Numbered from the stretch's first letter, positions 16,349 through 25,302 are shown. The stretch: 32,072 bases of DNA from Winogradskyella sp. (GCA_013002225.1 JABDKL010000012.1:1-32072), one strand, 5' to 3'. Program-made: numbers and translations. The notes: generated by a model from the sequence alone, not told the origin.

Positions 16349-17446
16349 ATGAACACCATTACAAGATTATTAGTTTATCTGATTATTACAGTATCAGTAA
16401 CGACATTACAATCGCAAGAAGCAAAGGTTGATAGTTTAAACAAATCAACAAACGCTGTTAAAATAGAAGCGCTTAAAAACCATAAGGTAAAGATCGAGAA
16501 GGAAGAAAGAGAATTTCTTAAACAAGAAATCGAGGCGATTAATCGACGTCTGGATTCAGGAGCTATTTCGGCGGCTAGAGCAGAAGAATTGAAAAAGGAA
16601 GCCGCAAAAAAAAGAGCTGCTAATATTGAAAATAGAGTTGCGATTATTGATAATAAAATTGCTTTAATACAGCGTAATCCTTCATATAAATCAGTGGACG
16701 AGGAGGAAGGTGACAGCTTTGTTTTTAGAATAGGTAACGATAAAGATAAGCGTGGAAGTTTTATTTATATCGGCGAGAAATCTCAAGATAAACCAAAAAG
16801 GTATGATCGGCGTACTACCACTGACGTTGTATTTGGTATTGGGTTTAATAATGCTATTATAGATGGGCAATCAATTGATGATTCGCCGTATAAAATAGCT
16901 GGTTCTGGTTTTGTAGAATTAGGTTATGCCTGGAAAACTCGAATCTTTGATAATACTAACTTTTGGAGATTGAAATATGGTTTTTCTTTCCAGTGGAACA
17001 AATTAGATATAAAGGATAATAACTACCTGGTCAATAATAACGGCAATATCACATTAGAGCAGTTTCCTAAAGATCTAAATAAAGCAAAATTTAGAACAAC
17101 CAACTTAGTTTTTCCTGTGCATTTAGAATTTGGACCTTCTAAAAAAATTGAAAAAGAGGATTACTTTAGGTATTCCACCCATAAAAAACTGAAAATAGGC
17201 TTAGGTGGTTACGTAGGTTTAAATATTGGGAGTAAGCAAAAGCTTAAATATAAAGACAGTGGTGAACGTGTAAAGGATAAGCAACGCGATGGTTTTGAGG
17301 TAAGTGATTTTGTTTATGGCCTTAGTGGATATGTGGCACTGGGCGAAGTAGCTTTGTATGTTAAGTACGATCTTAATCCACTTTTTAAAGACCAAGCGGT
17401 AGAACAAAATAACATCTCTGTTGGAGTACGTTTTGATATGGATTAA
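16349..17446 (+). CDS. Outer-membrane beta-barrel-like protein with coiled-coil linker
   Basis: 365 residues. A signal peptide (MNTITRLLVYLIITVSVTTLQSQ) is followed by a charged helical, probably coiled-coil segment (about 25-110, Glu/Lys/Arg-rich) and then a C-terminal part (about 130-365) of alternating aromatic/polar strands typical of an outer-membrane barrel. The coiled coil could reach through the periplasm toward the putative anti-sigma factor just upstream. It is the third gene in the sigma/anti-sigma cluster (51-base gap) and the last before a strong terminator. Role as envelope sensor or regulon member is inference. Confidence 0.7.
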   Translation: MNTITRLLVYLIITVSVTTLQSQEAKVDSLNKSTNAVKIEALKNHKVKIEKEEREFLKQEIEAINRRLDSGAISAARAEELKKEAAKKRAANIENRVAIIDNKIALIQRNPSYKSVDEEEGDSFVFRIGNDKDKRGSFIYIGEKSQDKPKRYDRRTTTDVVFGIGFNNAIIDGQSIDDSPYKIAGSGFVELGYAWKTRIFDNTNFWRLKYGFSFQWNKLDIKDNNYLVNNNGNITLEQFPKDLNKAKFRTTNLVFPVHLEFGPSKKIEKEDYFRYSTHKKLKIGLGGYVGLNIGSKQKLKYKDSGERVKDKQRDGFEVSDFVYGLSGYVALGEVALYVKYDLNPLFKDQAVEQNNISVGVRFDMD

Positions 17447-17463
17447 TCGAATAATATAGTTTT

Positions 17464-17500
17464 AAAAGCCTTAAACAATGCTTTGTTTAAGGCTTTATTT
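17464..17500 (+). terminator. Intrinsic terminator of the ECF cluster
   Basis: AAAGCCTTAAACAA (17465-17478), loop TGCT, TTGTTTAAGGCTTT (17483-17496): a perfect 14-bp stem followed by an AT-rich, T-heavy tract. Confidence 0.9.
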
Positions 17501-17607
17501 ATTTTAATTAAGCATACTAGTAACAATAAATAAATTACCATACGCGATATATTTTTTAAACAGATTGTTTGTCTTAAATTTACAAACTTGTTAAAATTTA
17601 TAATGCT

Positions 17608-19575
17608 TTGATCTCGCAAAATTCCATAGCTCAAGTTTTTGAAACCGCTCGTGTAGAAGAGGTGATTGGTGATTTTGTTCAACTTAAAAAAGCGGGTAGT
17701 AATTTTAAGGGACTTAGTCCTTTTAGTGATGAGCGAACACCTAGTTTTATGGTTTCTCCTGTAAAACAAATCTGGAAAGATTTTTCTACTGGTAAAGGTG
17801 GTAATGCAGTTACTTTTTTAATGGAACATGAGCATTTTACTTATCCAGAAGCTATAAAATATTTAGCTAAGAAATACAATATTGACATAGAAGAAACCGA
17901 ACGCTCAGACGAGGAAAAAGCGCAGCAAAACACCAAAGAAAGTTTATATCTGGTCAGTGAGTATGCCAATGAATACTTTCAAAAAATATTGCATAAAACT
18001 GATAAAGGGAAAGCTATTGGTTTAAGTTATTTTAAAGAAAGAGGTTTTGCCGAGGCAACAATTAAAAAATTTCAATTAGGCTACGCTTTAGATGAGTGGC
18101 AGGCTTTTACAGATGAAGCTTTAGGTAAAGGTTATAAATTAGAGTTTCTGGAACAAACTGGTCTGACTATTGTTAAAGATCAAAAACGTTTTGATCGTTT
18201 TAAAGGACGCGTTATGTTTCCTATACATAGTATGAGCGGTCGTGTTTTGGGTTTCGGCGGGCGTATTCTCACCAATGATAAAAAAGCAGCTAAATATCTC
18301 AATTCTCCAGAAAGTGAGATCTATCATAAAAGCAAGGTGCTTTACGGTTTATTCTTTGCTAAGCAAACTATTGCTAAAGAAGATAACTGTTATTTGGTTG
18401 AAGGATACACGGATGTTATTCAATTTTACCAAAAAGGGGTCACCAACGTAGTGTCGTCATCTGGAACGGCACTTACCTCAGATCAAATACGCTTAATCAA
18501 TAGGTTAACAAATAATATAACAGTGCTTTTTGATGGTGATGCAGCGGGTATAAGAGCTTCTATTAGAGGGATAGATCTTATATTAGAACAGGGAATGAAT
18601 GTTAAAGTGTGCTCCTTTCCCGATGGTGAAGATCCGGATAGCTTTGCAAAAACTAATAGCCTAGAGGAGATCACTAACTACCTGAAAGAAAACGCAAAAG
18701 ATTTTATTCAGTTTAAAGCATCGCTATTAGTTAAAGATGCTAATAACGACCCAATAAAAAAAGCTGAGACTATAAGGGAAATTGTGAATAGTATTGCAAA
18801 AATACCCGATGCTATTAAGCGTGAAGTGTATGTGCAAGAATGCGCAAGTATTATGGACATAAGTGAATCGGTACTATTTAGTACCCTTGCACAGATCAGT
18901 AAAAAAGAATTTCAAGACAGCAGCAAAAAGTTTAAACAACAGCAGCAGAAGGCCTTTGAAGTTGTTAAAAATGCAGAGCAGTCTAAACGAAAGATAGATG
19001 TTCAATATGAATTGGAACGTAAAATTATTGAAATCTTGATGTTATATGGCGATAGAAAAGAGCAATTTGAGGATTTAATTTTAAAGGAAGACGAAGCTAC
19101 AGGAGATTTAATATTAGAGCCGACCAAGCATGAGGCACGCGTTTTTGAGAAGATTTATTTAGACCTTCAGGAAGATGAAATGATGTTTACAAACGATAAG
19201 TTTAGAGAGCTGTATTATGCTATCGTAGAAAAACTTCATCAGGAGGAGGATTTTTCAACCAAGAATTTCATTAACCAGCTAGATCAGGACTCGGCAAGTG
19301 AGGTGACCAGTATTTTAATGGAAGATGAAAAATATAATCTTCATGATTGGGAAAGAAATCATATCATTCCTAAAGAAAAGGAACATTCGGTGTCACAACT
19401 TGTAAGCCAAACTATTCTAAGTTTACGTTGTTACTTAATCGATTTAAAGGTGGCGGAATATAAAAATGCAACCCTAAATGAAAATTCAGATTCTCAAGCG
19501 ATAATAGAAGATGTTAAGGATTATGTAGGCCTTAAAATGTTATTGTCGCGTAAGTTAGGAAAGGTGATTGGCTAA
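17608..19575 (+). CDS. dnaG: DNA primase DnaG lacking the zinc-finger ligands
   Basis: Synthesises RNA primers at the replication fork. The 655-residue protein reads from a TTG at 17608. The nearby ATG at 17603 is out of frame and stops after two codons, so TTG is the likely start. N-terminal zinc-finger domain fold (1-95) is recognisable, but the CHC2 ligands are replaced: Ser37, Ser40, Asp58 and Thr61 stand where Cys, His, Cys and Cys are usual. The TOPRIM core has EGYTD (265-269), DGDAAG (309-314) and EDPDSF (341-346). A C-terminal helicase-binding region follows. The 3' end comes within four bases of the convergent response regulator with no terminator between. Confidence 0.95.
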   Translation: MISQNSIAQVFETARVEEVIGDFVQLKKAGSNFKGLSPFSDERTPSFMVSPVKQIWKDFSTGKGGNAVTFLMEHEHFTYPEAIKYLAKKYNIDIEETERSDEEKAQQNTKESLYLVSEYANEYFQKILHKTDKGKAIGLSYFKERGFAEATIKKFQLGYALDEWQAFTDEALGKGYKLEFLEQTGLTIVKDQKRFDRFKGRVMFPIHSMSGRVLGFGGRILTNDKKAAKYLNSPESEIYHKSKVLYGLFFAKQTIAKEDNCYLVEGYTDVIQFYQKGVTNVVSSSGTALTSDQIRLINRLTNNITVLFDGDAAGIRASIRGIDLILEQGMNVKVCSFPDGEDPDSFAKTNSLEEITNYLKENAKDFIQFKASLLVKDANNDPIKKAETIREIVNSIAKIPDAIKREVYVQECASIMDISESVLFSTLAQISKKEFQDSSKKFKQQQQKAFEVVKNAEQSKRKIDVQYELERKIIEILMLYGDRKEQFEDLILKEDEATGDLILEPTKHEARVFEKIYLDLQEDEMMFTNDKFRELYYAIVEKLHQEEDFSTKNFINQLDQDSASEVTSILMEDEKYNLHDWERNHIIPKEKEHSVSQLVSQTILSLRCYLIDLKVAEYKNATLNENSDSQAIIEDVKDYVGLKMLLSRKLGKVIG

Positions 19576-19579
19576 GATA

Positions 19580-20209
19580 TTAAGTGAGATTGTGATGCTT
19601 AGCTTGATGAATCAGGTCTACAATATTAGTCACATTTAATTTTTTAAAAAGCCTGGCTTTATAAGTGCTAACTGTTTTTTCATTGATGTCTAGTTCCTGA
19701 GCAATTTCTTTGTTTTTACGTCCAATTGATAATAGTTTTAAAACTTCCACTTCTCTGGTAGATAATTTTTTAAACATACGACTTCTACTTCTTCGTGTAT
19801 CTTCATAGCGTAGATGCTTATCCATTTTCTCACTTAAATAAACTTCGCCTTGATTTATTTTCCGAATAGCTTTCTCAATAGTTTCAACATCTGCCGTTTT
19901 ATTTAAGTAACCAGATGCGCCAGCTTTTAAGGTGCTAATAGCATATATTTCTTCTGGCTGATGGCTAAGCATTAAAACATTCACAGATTTATTCTCTTTT
20001 TTAATAGCGCGTAAAGCTGTAATGCCATTTAACTCGGGTAAATCAATTTCACAAATTATGACATCGACATTTTGACGTCTTACAAATTCAAAAATTTCAA
20101 TTCCACTACCTAATTTACCTACAATTTTAAGATCTGGCTTGCTGCTTAAAAATAATTCTAACCCAGTTCTTACAATAGGGTGGCTGTCAACAATCAAAAT
20201 ATTTATCAT
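19580..20209 (-). CDS. LuxR-type response regulator with Glu at the phosphosite
   Basis: 209 residues: receiver domain (1-120), linker, and C-terminal LuxR/NarL HTH (about 145-205, LSTREVEVLKLLSIG... NEKTVSTYKARLFKKL). The receiver is atypical. The phosphoacceptor Asp position, four residues before the conserved Pro58, is Glu54 (CEIDLPEL), and the usual Asp-Asp pair at the first strand is Asp8-Ser9. Lys104 is kept. No histidine kinase is adjacent. Glu can mimic phospho-Asp, so the protein may be constitutively active or regulated by something other than phosphorylation. An inverted repeat lies upstream at 20242-20259. Asp56 could be an alternative acceptor, though its spacing is unusual. Confidence 0.88.
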   Translation of the reverse strand: MINILIVDSHPIVRTGLELFLSSKPDLKIVGKLGSGIEIFEFVRRQNVDVIICEIDLPELNGITALRAIKKENKSVNVLMLSHQPEEIYAISTLKAGASGYLNKTADVETIEKAIRKINQGEVYLSEKMDKHLRYEDTRRSRSRMFKKLSTREVEVLKLLSIGRKNKEIAQELDINEKTVSTYKARLFKKLNVTNIVDLIHQAKHHNLT

Positions 20210-20241
20210 GATATTTGATGTTTTTTTAGTTTAGTTAGGAT

Positions 20242-20259
20242 TATAACTTGTCGGTTATA
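20242..20259. repeat. Inverted repeat upstream of the response regulator
   Basis: TATAAC-N6-GTTATA, 33-50 bases upstream of the minus-strand ATG at 20209. The size and dyad suit a LuxR-type dimer site, so autoregulation is possible. The rest of 20210-20334 shows a TATTTTTG -7-like box on the minus strand further upstream. Confidence 0.35.
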
Positions 20260-20334
20260 GCAAATAAGGAGGTTACTTACAAAAATAACTAAAAATTAAC
20301 CATTTGGTGCAATATATTCGACAAACTACACGTA

Positions 20335-21123
20335 TTATCTTAAATTATTAGGAATTTCGCAAATAGGAATAGGGATCATCTTGTGCTTATTAGATCTGTT
20401 GTAGCGTAAGTAAATCTCAAAAGCTTCTTTTTTTCTGCCTTCAAAGTCATTAGGCGTTTTTCCTGCATCGTCCATTTTCATGGCCCACTCTAATTCTGGA
20501 TATGAGGCGCCAATTTGGTCCTCATCACTACGAGCATCTCCAAAAAGGCCATCACTTGGCGCTGCTTTCATAATAGCCTCTGGGACCTCTAGAAAGCTGC
20601 CCAGTTCATACACTTCAGATTTTAGTAAGTCTGCTATTGGACTTAAATCAACACCGCCATCACCATATTTAGTAAAAAATCCAACACCAAAATCTTCGAC
20701 TTTATTACCAGTTCCAGCTACTAATAATCCTAACAAACCAGCGTGATAGTATAAGGTGGTCATCCTTAGGCGAGCTCTGGTGTTAGCAAGCGCCATGTCT
20801 ACCGTGGTTTGCTTCCCATCTAAATTCACTTCTGTTTTAAATTCTTCAAATACAGGTGTTAAATCTACACGTGCGTCGCTCACATTTGGAAAACGTTTTT
20901 TAAGCTGTGATATATGTTCTTGAGCTCTTGTAACATGACTTTCTGCCTGGTGAATAGGCATCTCAATACATAATAGATTTAAACCCGTTTTGGCGCAAAG
21001 TGTAGAGGTTACTGCAGAGTCAATACCGCCAGAAATACCAATTACAAAACCATTTACCTTTGCATTAGTGGCATAATTTTTTAGCCAATTTACAATATGA
21101 TTTACAACCTTTTCTGTTTGCAT
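20335..21123 (-). CDS. nadE: NH3-dependent NAD synthetase
   Basis: Makes NAD from deamido-NAD, ATP and ammonia. The 262-residue protein has the PP-loop SGGIDSA (31-37), GTGNKVEDFGVGFFTKYGDG in the middle, and DLSPIADLLKSEVYEL, all typical. No glutaminase domain is present, so free ammonia is the nitrogen donor. Divergent from gldB with 72 bases between the nadE ATG and the favoured gldB start. The nadE-gldB-gldC neighbourhood is known from gliding flavobacteria. Confidence 0.95.
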   Translation of the reverse strand: MQTEKVVNHIVNWLKNYATNAKVNGFVIGISGGIDSAVTSTLCAKTGLNLLCIEMPIHQAESHVTRAQEHISQLKKRFPNVSDARVDLTPVFEEFKTEVNLDGKQTTVDMALANTRARLRMTTLYYHAGLLGLLVAGTGNKVEDFGVGFFTKYGDGGVDLSPIADLLKSEVYELGSFLEVPEAIMKAAPSDGLFGDARSDEDQIGASYPELEWAMKMDDAGKTPNDFEGRKKEAFEIYLRYNRSNKHKMIPIPICEIPNNLR

Positions 21124-21151
21124 AATTTTTAAGATTTAATGTAAAGAAGTG

Positions 21152-21159
21152 TACCTTTG
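21152..21159 (+). promoter_or_regulatory. -7 box of gldB
   Basis: TACCTTTG is a perfect TAnnTTTG in the nadE-gldB divergent region; the transcript would start near 21165. A TTG at 21157, which could open the reading frame further upstream, lies within the box and cannot be the start of this transcript. No clear -33 is seen. Confidence 0.5.
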
Positions 21160-21195
21160 CACAACAAAAATAACGGAATAGTGTTAGGATTAAAA

Positions 21196-22176
21196 ATGTT
21201 TTACAAAATGGTAATGAGAAACTACCTCGTTTTAATTTGGGTACTTTGCTTTTTGTCTTGTAATGATGATTCTAAGCTTATAAATGAAATCGAAAATATC
21301 AGTATTGATTTTGAGATCGATAGATTTGATAGTCTATTTAAAAACGCCACATCCAAAGATCTACCAAAGCTTAAGAAATCGTACCCGTTTTTGTTTTCTG
21401 CTAAAGTGCCAGATTCTATTTATATAAATAGAATGACGGATTCTCTTCAAAACGTAGTGCTAAACGAAGTTGAGTCTGAATTTACTAATAGCGATAAGCT
21501 ACATTCTGAAATTTCTCTATTATTTAAGTACCTAAAATATTACGATAAATCGTTTACTGTTCCGAGGGTTATAACCCTGACAAATAATGTTGCATACCGA
21601 GATAGAACTATAGTTACTGATACCTTGGTGCTTATTGCATTAGATAATTATCTAGGTGATTCACATAGATTTTATACTGAAAGTGATATTCCTATGTATT
21701 TAGCGAAAAATTTTAAAAGTGAACAGATTGTTTCTGATCTTGCTGGTGATTATGCCGAAAAATATAACTATCAAAAGAATCGAAAAACGCTGCTTGATGA
21801 AATGATCTATTTTGGTAAATTACTATATTTTAAGGATGTTGTGCTTCCTTTTAAGACAGATGCTGAAAAAATAGGTTATACCGAAGATGAGCTCAAATGG
21901 GCAGAGGCAAACGAAAGTCCTATTTGGAGTTATTTTATAGAAAAAGAAATGCTGTATAGCACAGACAGTACATTACCTAATCGCTTTATTGCAGATGCAC
22001 CTTTTACCAAATTTTATTTGGAATTAGATAACGAATCTCCTGGGCGATTGGGTCAATATATAGGATGGCAGATTGTTAGAGCCTATGCAGAAACAACAGA
22101 CAAAGGTGTATTAAATATAATGCAAACTGAAGCTGAAGAAATTTTTAGAAAATCAAAATTTAAACCAAAAAAGTAA
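21196..22176 (+). CDS. gldB: Gliding motility lipoprotein GldB
   Basis: Lipoprotein required for gliding motility in Flavobacterium and found across the phylum. Hydrophobic leader ends in a lipobox-like FLSC, with the Cys followed by NDD. In-frame ATGs at 21196, 21208 and 21214 are all workable starts; the last gives the shortest leader (Cys16). I list 21196. The body has the conserved features of the family (FEIDRFDSLF near the mature N-terminus, PMYLAKNF and YGKLLYF-type segments, and GQYIGWQIVRAY near the C-terminus). Its TAA overlaps the gldC ATG by one base, so the two are coupled. The lipid anchor is inferred to hold it at a membrane. Confidence 0.92.
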   Translation: MFYKMVMRNYLVLIWVLCFLSCNDDSKLINEIENISIDFEIDRFDSLFKNATSKDLPKLKKSYPFLFSAKVPDSIYINRMTDSLQNVVLNEVESEFTNSDKLHSEISLLFKYLKYYDKSFTVPRVITLTNNVAYRDRTIVTDTLVLIALDNYLGDSHRFYTESDIPMYLAKNFKSEQIVSDLAGDYAEKYNYQKNRKTLLDEMIYFGKLLYFKDVVLPFKTDAEKIGYTEDELKWAEANESPIWSYFIEKEMLYSTDSTLPNRFIADAPFTKFYLELDNESPGRLGQYIGWQIVRAYAETTDKGVLNIMQTEAEEIFRKSKFKPKK

Positions 22177-22514
22177 TGGCAGAAACTATAAAGTCTAAGA
22201 TAGAATTAAACGTAGAATTGGATGAAAATCGTGTGCCAGAGAAATTACGCTGGTCTGCACAAGATGGCGGAATTAAGAACGAAGAGGCCAAAGCGGTTAT
22301 GCTATCTGTTTGGGATAGTAATGCTCAGGAAACCTTGAAGATCGATTTATGGACAAAGGATATGCCAGTAGATGAAATGAAACTGTTTTTTCATCAAACT
22401 TTAGTAACTATGAGTGATACCTTTTTACGTGCCACACAAGATGAAAAAATGACAGCAACAATGAAAGATTTTTGCGATTATTTTGCTGAAAAATTAGAGC
22501 TAAAGAAATCTTAA
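22176..22514 (+). CDS. gldC: Gliding motility protein GldC
   Basis: Small soluble protein (112 residues) that in Flavobacterium is accessory to gliding and accompanies gldB. The sequence begins MAETIKSKIELNVELDENRVPEKLRWSA, as is usual for the family, with no signal peptide or membrane segment. It starts in the last base of the gldB stop codon. Its own stop codon abuts the stop codon of the convergent gene at 22515 with no spacer, so no separate terminator exists on the plus strand here. Confidence 0.94.
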   Translation: MAETIKSKIELNVELDENRVPEKLRWSAQDGGIKNEEAKAVMLSVWDSNAQETLKIDLWTKDMPVDEMKLFFHQTLVTMSDTFLRATQDEKMTATMKDFCDYFAEKLELKKS

Positions 22515-23291
22515 TTAAACTTTAGTTTTCTCTAAATTCTTGTTTTTTGGCGTTGTGTAAATTGGATTTACATTAAAAAAATCAGATTCCGTTTCCTCTG
22601 CGTAGTTAGCATTTAATCTTTTAAATCTAAAAAATTTACCAGTATCGTAAACTTCCCAGATTGTTAGCGTATTAAATTTACCAGCTTTAGTCCTTAGGTC
22701 TAATTCGTTTTTAGCGATCATTAAGTCAACAACTTCCTTGTCTCCCATTCTCGTTATTTTTCGAGATCGGTGTCCATTGCTAATTTCATGTATGATCCAG
22801 TAACCTGTTATAATTTTTTCTTCGGGTTCTTTTAATTTTGCATTTGCTGGTGAGACCCTTTGGTTTTCCTGAAAGCTTATTCCTGTATTAACGGTGTTGT
22901 TTATAACAGTCTCTTCTAATTCTTCATGAGATTGCTCTACAACCTTATTTTGTGGTAGGATATCCTTCAAGTCTTCATGTCTTAATAGGGTCAAAATAAT
23001 AAGCTTATCGGCTACTTTTACTTCGGCAACATAGCGACCTACAGGAATGTCAATCAAAGGGATTTTTGATGAATGATCTTTGACTTCGAAGGTTTTTTCA
23101 AAATCAGAATTAAATATCACGACTTTTTCTATACGACGTTCACCATGAAGTAGAAGGCTATCACCAGATGTATTAAGTTGATGCTTCAACTCGGCAGCCC
23201 TAAAATTAATATTTTGAAATAGTGTGGAGTTTTGACCATAAATTAAAGTAGTCAATAACAATAATAAAATTGTGCTTGTTCTTTTCATCAT
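22515..23291 (-). CDS. Exported protein of unknown family, paralog A
   Basis: 258 residues. Signal peptide (LLLLLTTLIYGQ, cut about residue 20). Residues about 25-110 form a beta-rich module (FRAAELKHQLN, SGDSLLL, VVIFNSDFEK, IPVGRYVAEVK, TLLRHE). Residues about 165-250 form a second conserved module (GYWIIHEISNGHRSRKI, AGKFNTLTIWEVYDTGKFFRFKRLN, FFNVNP). A variable linker joins them. Strongly similar in both modules to the gene at 26059-26946. The first module resembles the T9SS type-A sorting domain pattern but sits at the N-terminus. Function unknown; convergent to gldC with abutting stop codons. Confidence 0.75.
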   Translation of the reverse strand: MMKRTSTILLLLLTTLIYGQNSTLFQNINFRAAELKHQLNTSGDSLLLHGERRIEKVVIFNSDFEKTFEVKDHSSKIPLIDIPVGRYVAEVKVADKLIILTLLRHEDLKDILPQNKVVEQSHEELEETVINNTVNTGISFQENQRVSPANAKLKEPEEKIITGYWIIHEISNGHRSRKITRMGDKEVVDLMIAKNELDLRTKAGKFNTLTIWEVYDTGKFFRFKRLNANYAEETESDFFNVNPIYTTPKNKNLEKTKV

Positions 23292-23577
23292 AAGTAGGTT
23301 TTTTGTTTTTGGGAAACAAATGGAATATCTTTTCTATGTAAGTATTCTATATCAAATGTATATTAACCATCATCTAAAGTTCAATAATTTAGATGTTTAG
23401 CTCATTTTATAGGTGATGGACACCTCCTCACGATGTAGTGTTTAAAAAGTCTGTTAAAGTAAAAGACTTGCCACTTTATTTAATTTTGTAGAGATATTGG
23501 TACAAACTAAAAAATAGTTAGGCCGTCACTTGAGATGGATAGCTATTGCTTTTTTATATTTATAAGGCTATTAATTA
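23292..23577. other. Gene-free spacer, small hairpins only
   Basis: This 286-base gap separates the 3' end of the amidohydrolase from the start of paralog A (both minus). I see AGGTG-ATGGA-CACCT (23411-23425) and AAGTCT-N11-AGACTT (23447-23469) as small inverted repeats, and no convincing promoter, ORF or terminator. Confidence 0.4.
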
Positions 23578-25302
23578 TTATTGTTGAGAGTAAACAATGT
23601 TGCCATTGAATATAGTCATTACAACACTAGTATCAAGAATGCGCTTCTCATCAACAGTCATCAAATCTTGATCAAAAATTGTAAAGTCTGCCAATTTTCC
23701 AGGAGTTATTGAGCCTTTGATATCGTCTTCAAAAGCGCCATATGCTGCATCCAAAGTGTACGATTTTAGAGCTTGAGCTCTGGTCATTTTCTGCTCAGGC
23801 TCGTAACCTCCTTCTGGTATTCCTTTTAAAGTTTTTCTACTCACACTGGCATAGAAACTTGCAATTGGATTAACAGGTTCTACCGGCACATCAGTACCAT
23901 TAACAATGGGAACACCACTCTGTAATAAGTCTTGCCACATATAAGCCCCTTCTTTAATACGCTTTTCACCTAAGCGGTCTATAGCCCAAGGTCTGTCTGA
24001 AGACATATGCACGGCTTGCATCGCAGGAATAACATTTAATTCTGCAAAACGAGGAATGTCTTCGGGATGTAAATGTTGTGCATGCTCAATTCTAAATCTG
24101 TGATTATTCGCCATATCAGGATATTCGTTAAAAGCCATTTCGTACCTATCTAAAATTTCTCTATTTGCTCTATCACCAATGGCATGAGCGCATACTTGAA
24201 AACCGTTTTTAAGTCCATTTAACGCTGTCTCTTTTACAAATTTCATAGGTAAGGTTTCATGTCCAAAATGGTCAGGCCTATCCGAGTAAGGTTCTAAAAG
24301 CCATGCGCCACGTGATCCCAGTGCGCCATCACAGTTTAATTTTACAGATCTAATTGTAAATAGATGATCATCGTCTACCATAATTCCTTTTTGGTACCAG
24401 TTATTTAATAGCTCTTTATCCCAGCCTGTAAGCATTGCATATATACGCGTACGCATTTTACCCTCAGATTTCATTTTCTCATAGAGTGCTATCGTTTCTT
24501 TTGGTATTCCTGCATCATGAAAACTGGTTATACCATTTCGGTGACATGCTTCAACAGCTAGCTCAAAAGCTTTTATGTCTGATTCTGATGTTTTTTCAGG
24601 GATGTGTTTAGTAATTAAGGTTTGGGCACGTTCATTAAAAACACCTGTTGGTTTTCCGGAAGCGTCTACCAATACTTCACCACCTTCAACTTCGTAATTT
24701 TTTACGCCATCTAAAGCGATTTTTTGTAATCCAGCTATCTCCATAGCTTTTGCGTTTGCAAAACCTGCATGTCCACTCGCATGTTTTAAATACACCGGGT
24801 TTTCTGGAGAAACTTCGCTTAACAAATGATGGGTTTGAAACCCATGAACTGTCTCTGCTGGCATACTATCCCATTTGCTTTGATGCCAACCACGACCAAC
24901 AATCCACTCACCAGGTTCTAAGTTTTTTACACGTTCTGCTACTGCATCTATAATGGCTTGATAGCTGGTTGTGTTCATAAGATCCAGATTTAACTCATTA
25001 TAACCTAAGCCCATAAAATGACCATGGCCTTCTATGAGTCCTGGCGTCATGGTTTTACCTTTTAAATCTAAATTTTGAGTTTTATCATTTTCATAAGTTC
25101 TGGCTTCTTCTAAGTTGCCGGCAAACAAAATTTTATTATTTCTTATTGCCACAGCCTCGACTTTAGATGCTGAAGAATCTACTGTATATATAGGACCTCC
25201 GTAAATAAGCATTGTTGCATATTCTTTTTTCGAATCTGAACACGCTAAAATAAAAAGTGAGATAATTAGAGTGCTTAAAAATGGTAAAAGTCTAAATTTC
25301 AT
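23578..25302 (-). CDS. Amidohydrolase lipoprotein (YtcJ/amidohydrolase-3 type)
   Basis: 574-residue metal-dependent amidohydrolase. Lipoprotein signal ends LACSDS (Cys21), so it is anchored in an envelope membrane. Composite beta-sandwich/TIM-barrel family of the urease-like superfamily. Metal and catalytic stretches are visible: EGHGHF (HxH, about 90-95), the HAIGDRAN motif, EHAQHLHP and GTDVPVEPVNP. Substrate cannot be told. YtcJ-like enzymes act on N-acyl or formamide-type bonds. It is flanked by two paralogous exported proteins (22515 and 26059) and a small lipoprotein, all on the minus strand; whether they cooperate is unknown. Confidence 0.88.
   Translation of the reverse strand: MKFRLLPFLSTLIISLFILACSDSKKEYATMLIYGGPIYTVDSSASKVEAVAIRNNKILFAGNLEEARTYENDKTQNLDLKGKTMTPGLIEGHGHFMGLGYNELNLDLMNTTSYQAIIDAVAERVKNLEPGEWIVGRGWHQSKWDSMPAETVHGFQTHHLLSEVSPENPVYLKHASGHAGFANAKAMEIAGLQKIALDGVKNYEVEGGEVLVDASGKPTGVFNERAQTLITKHIPEKTSESDIKAFELAVEACHRNGITSFHDAGIPKETIALYEKMKSEGKMRTRIYAMLTGWDKELLNNWYQKGIMVDDDHLFTIRSVKLNCDGALGSRGAWLLEPYSDRPDHFGHETLPMKFVKETALNGLKNGFQVCAHAIGDRANREILDRYEMAFNEYPDMANNHRFRIEHAQHLHPEDIPRFAELNVIPAMQAVHMSSDRPWAIDRLGEKRIKEGAYMWQDLLQSGVPIVNGTDVPVEPVNPIASFYASVSRKTLKGIPEGGYEPEQKMTRAQALKSYTLDAAYGAFEDDIKGSITPGKLADFTIFDQDLMTVDEKRILDTSVVMTIFNGNIVYSQQ

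Noticed and set aside
17443-17769. 108-codon minus-strand frame over the dnaG start and a terminator
   Set aside because: Overlaps the conserved N-terminus of DnaG and a strong hairpin; no family support.
20480-20746. 88-codon plus-strand frame inside nadE
   Set aside because: Antisense to conserved nadE motifs, no regulatory signals.
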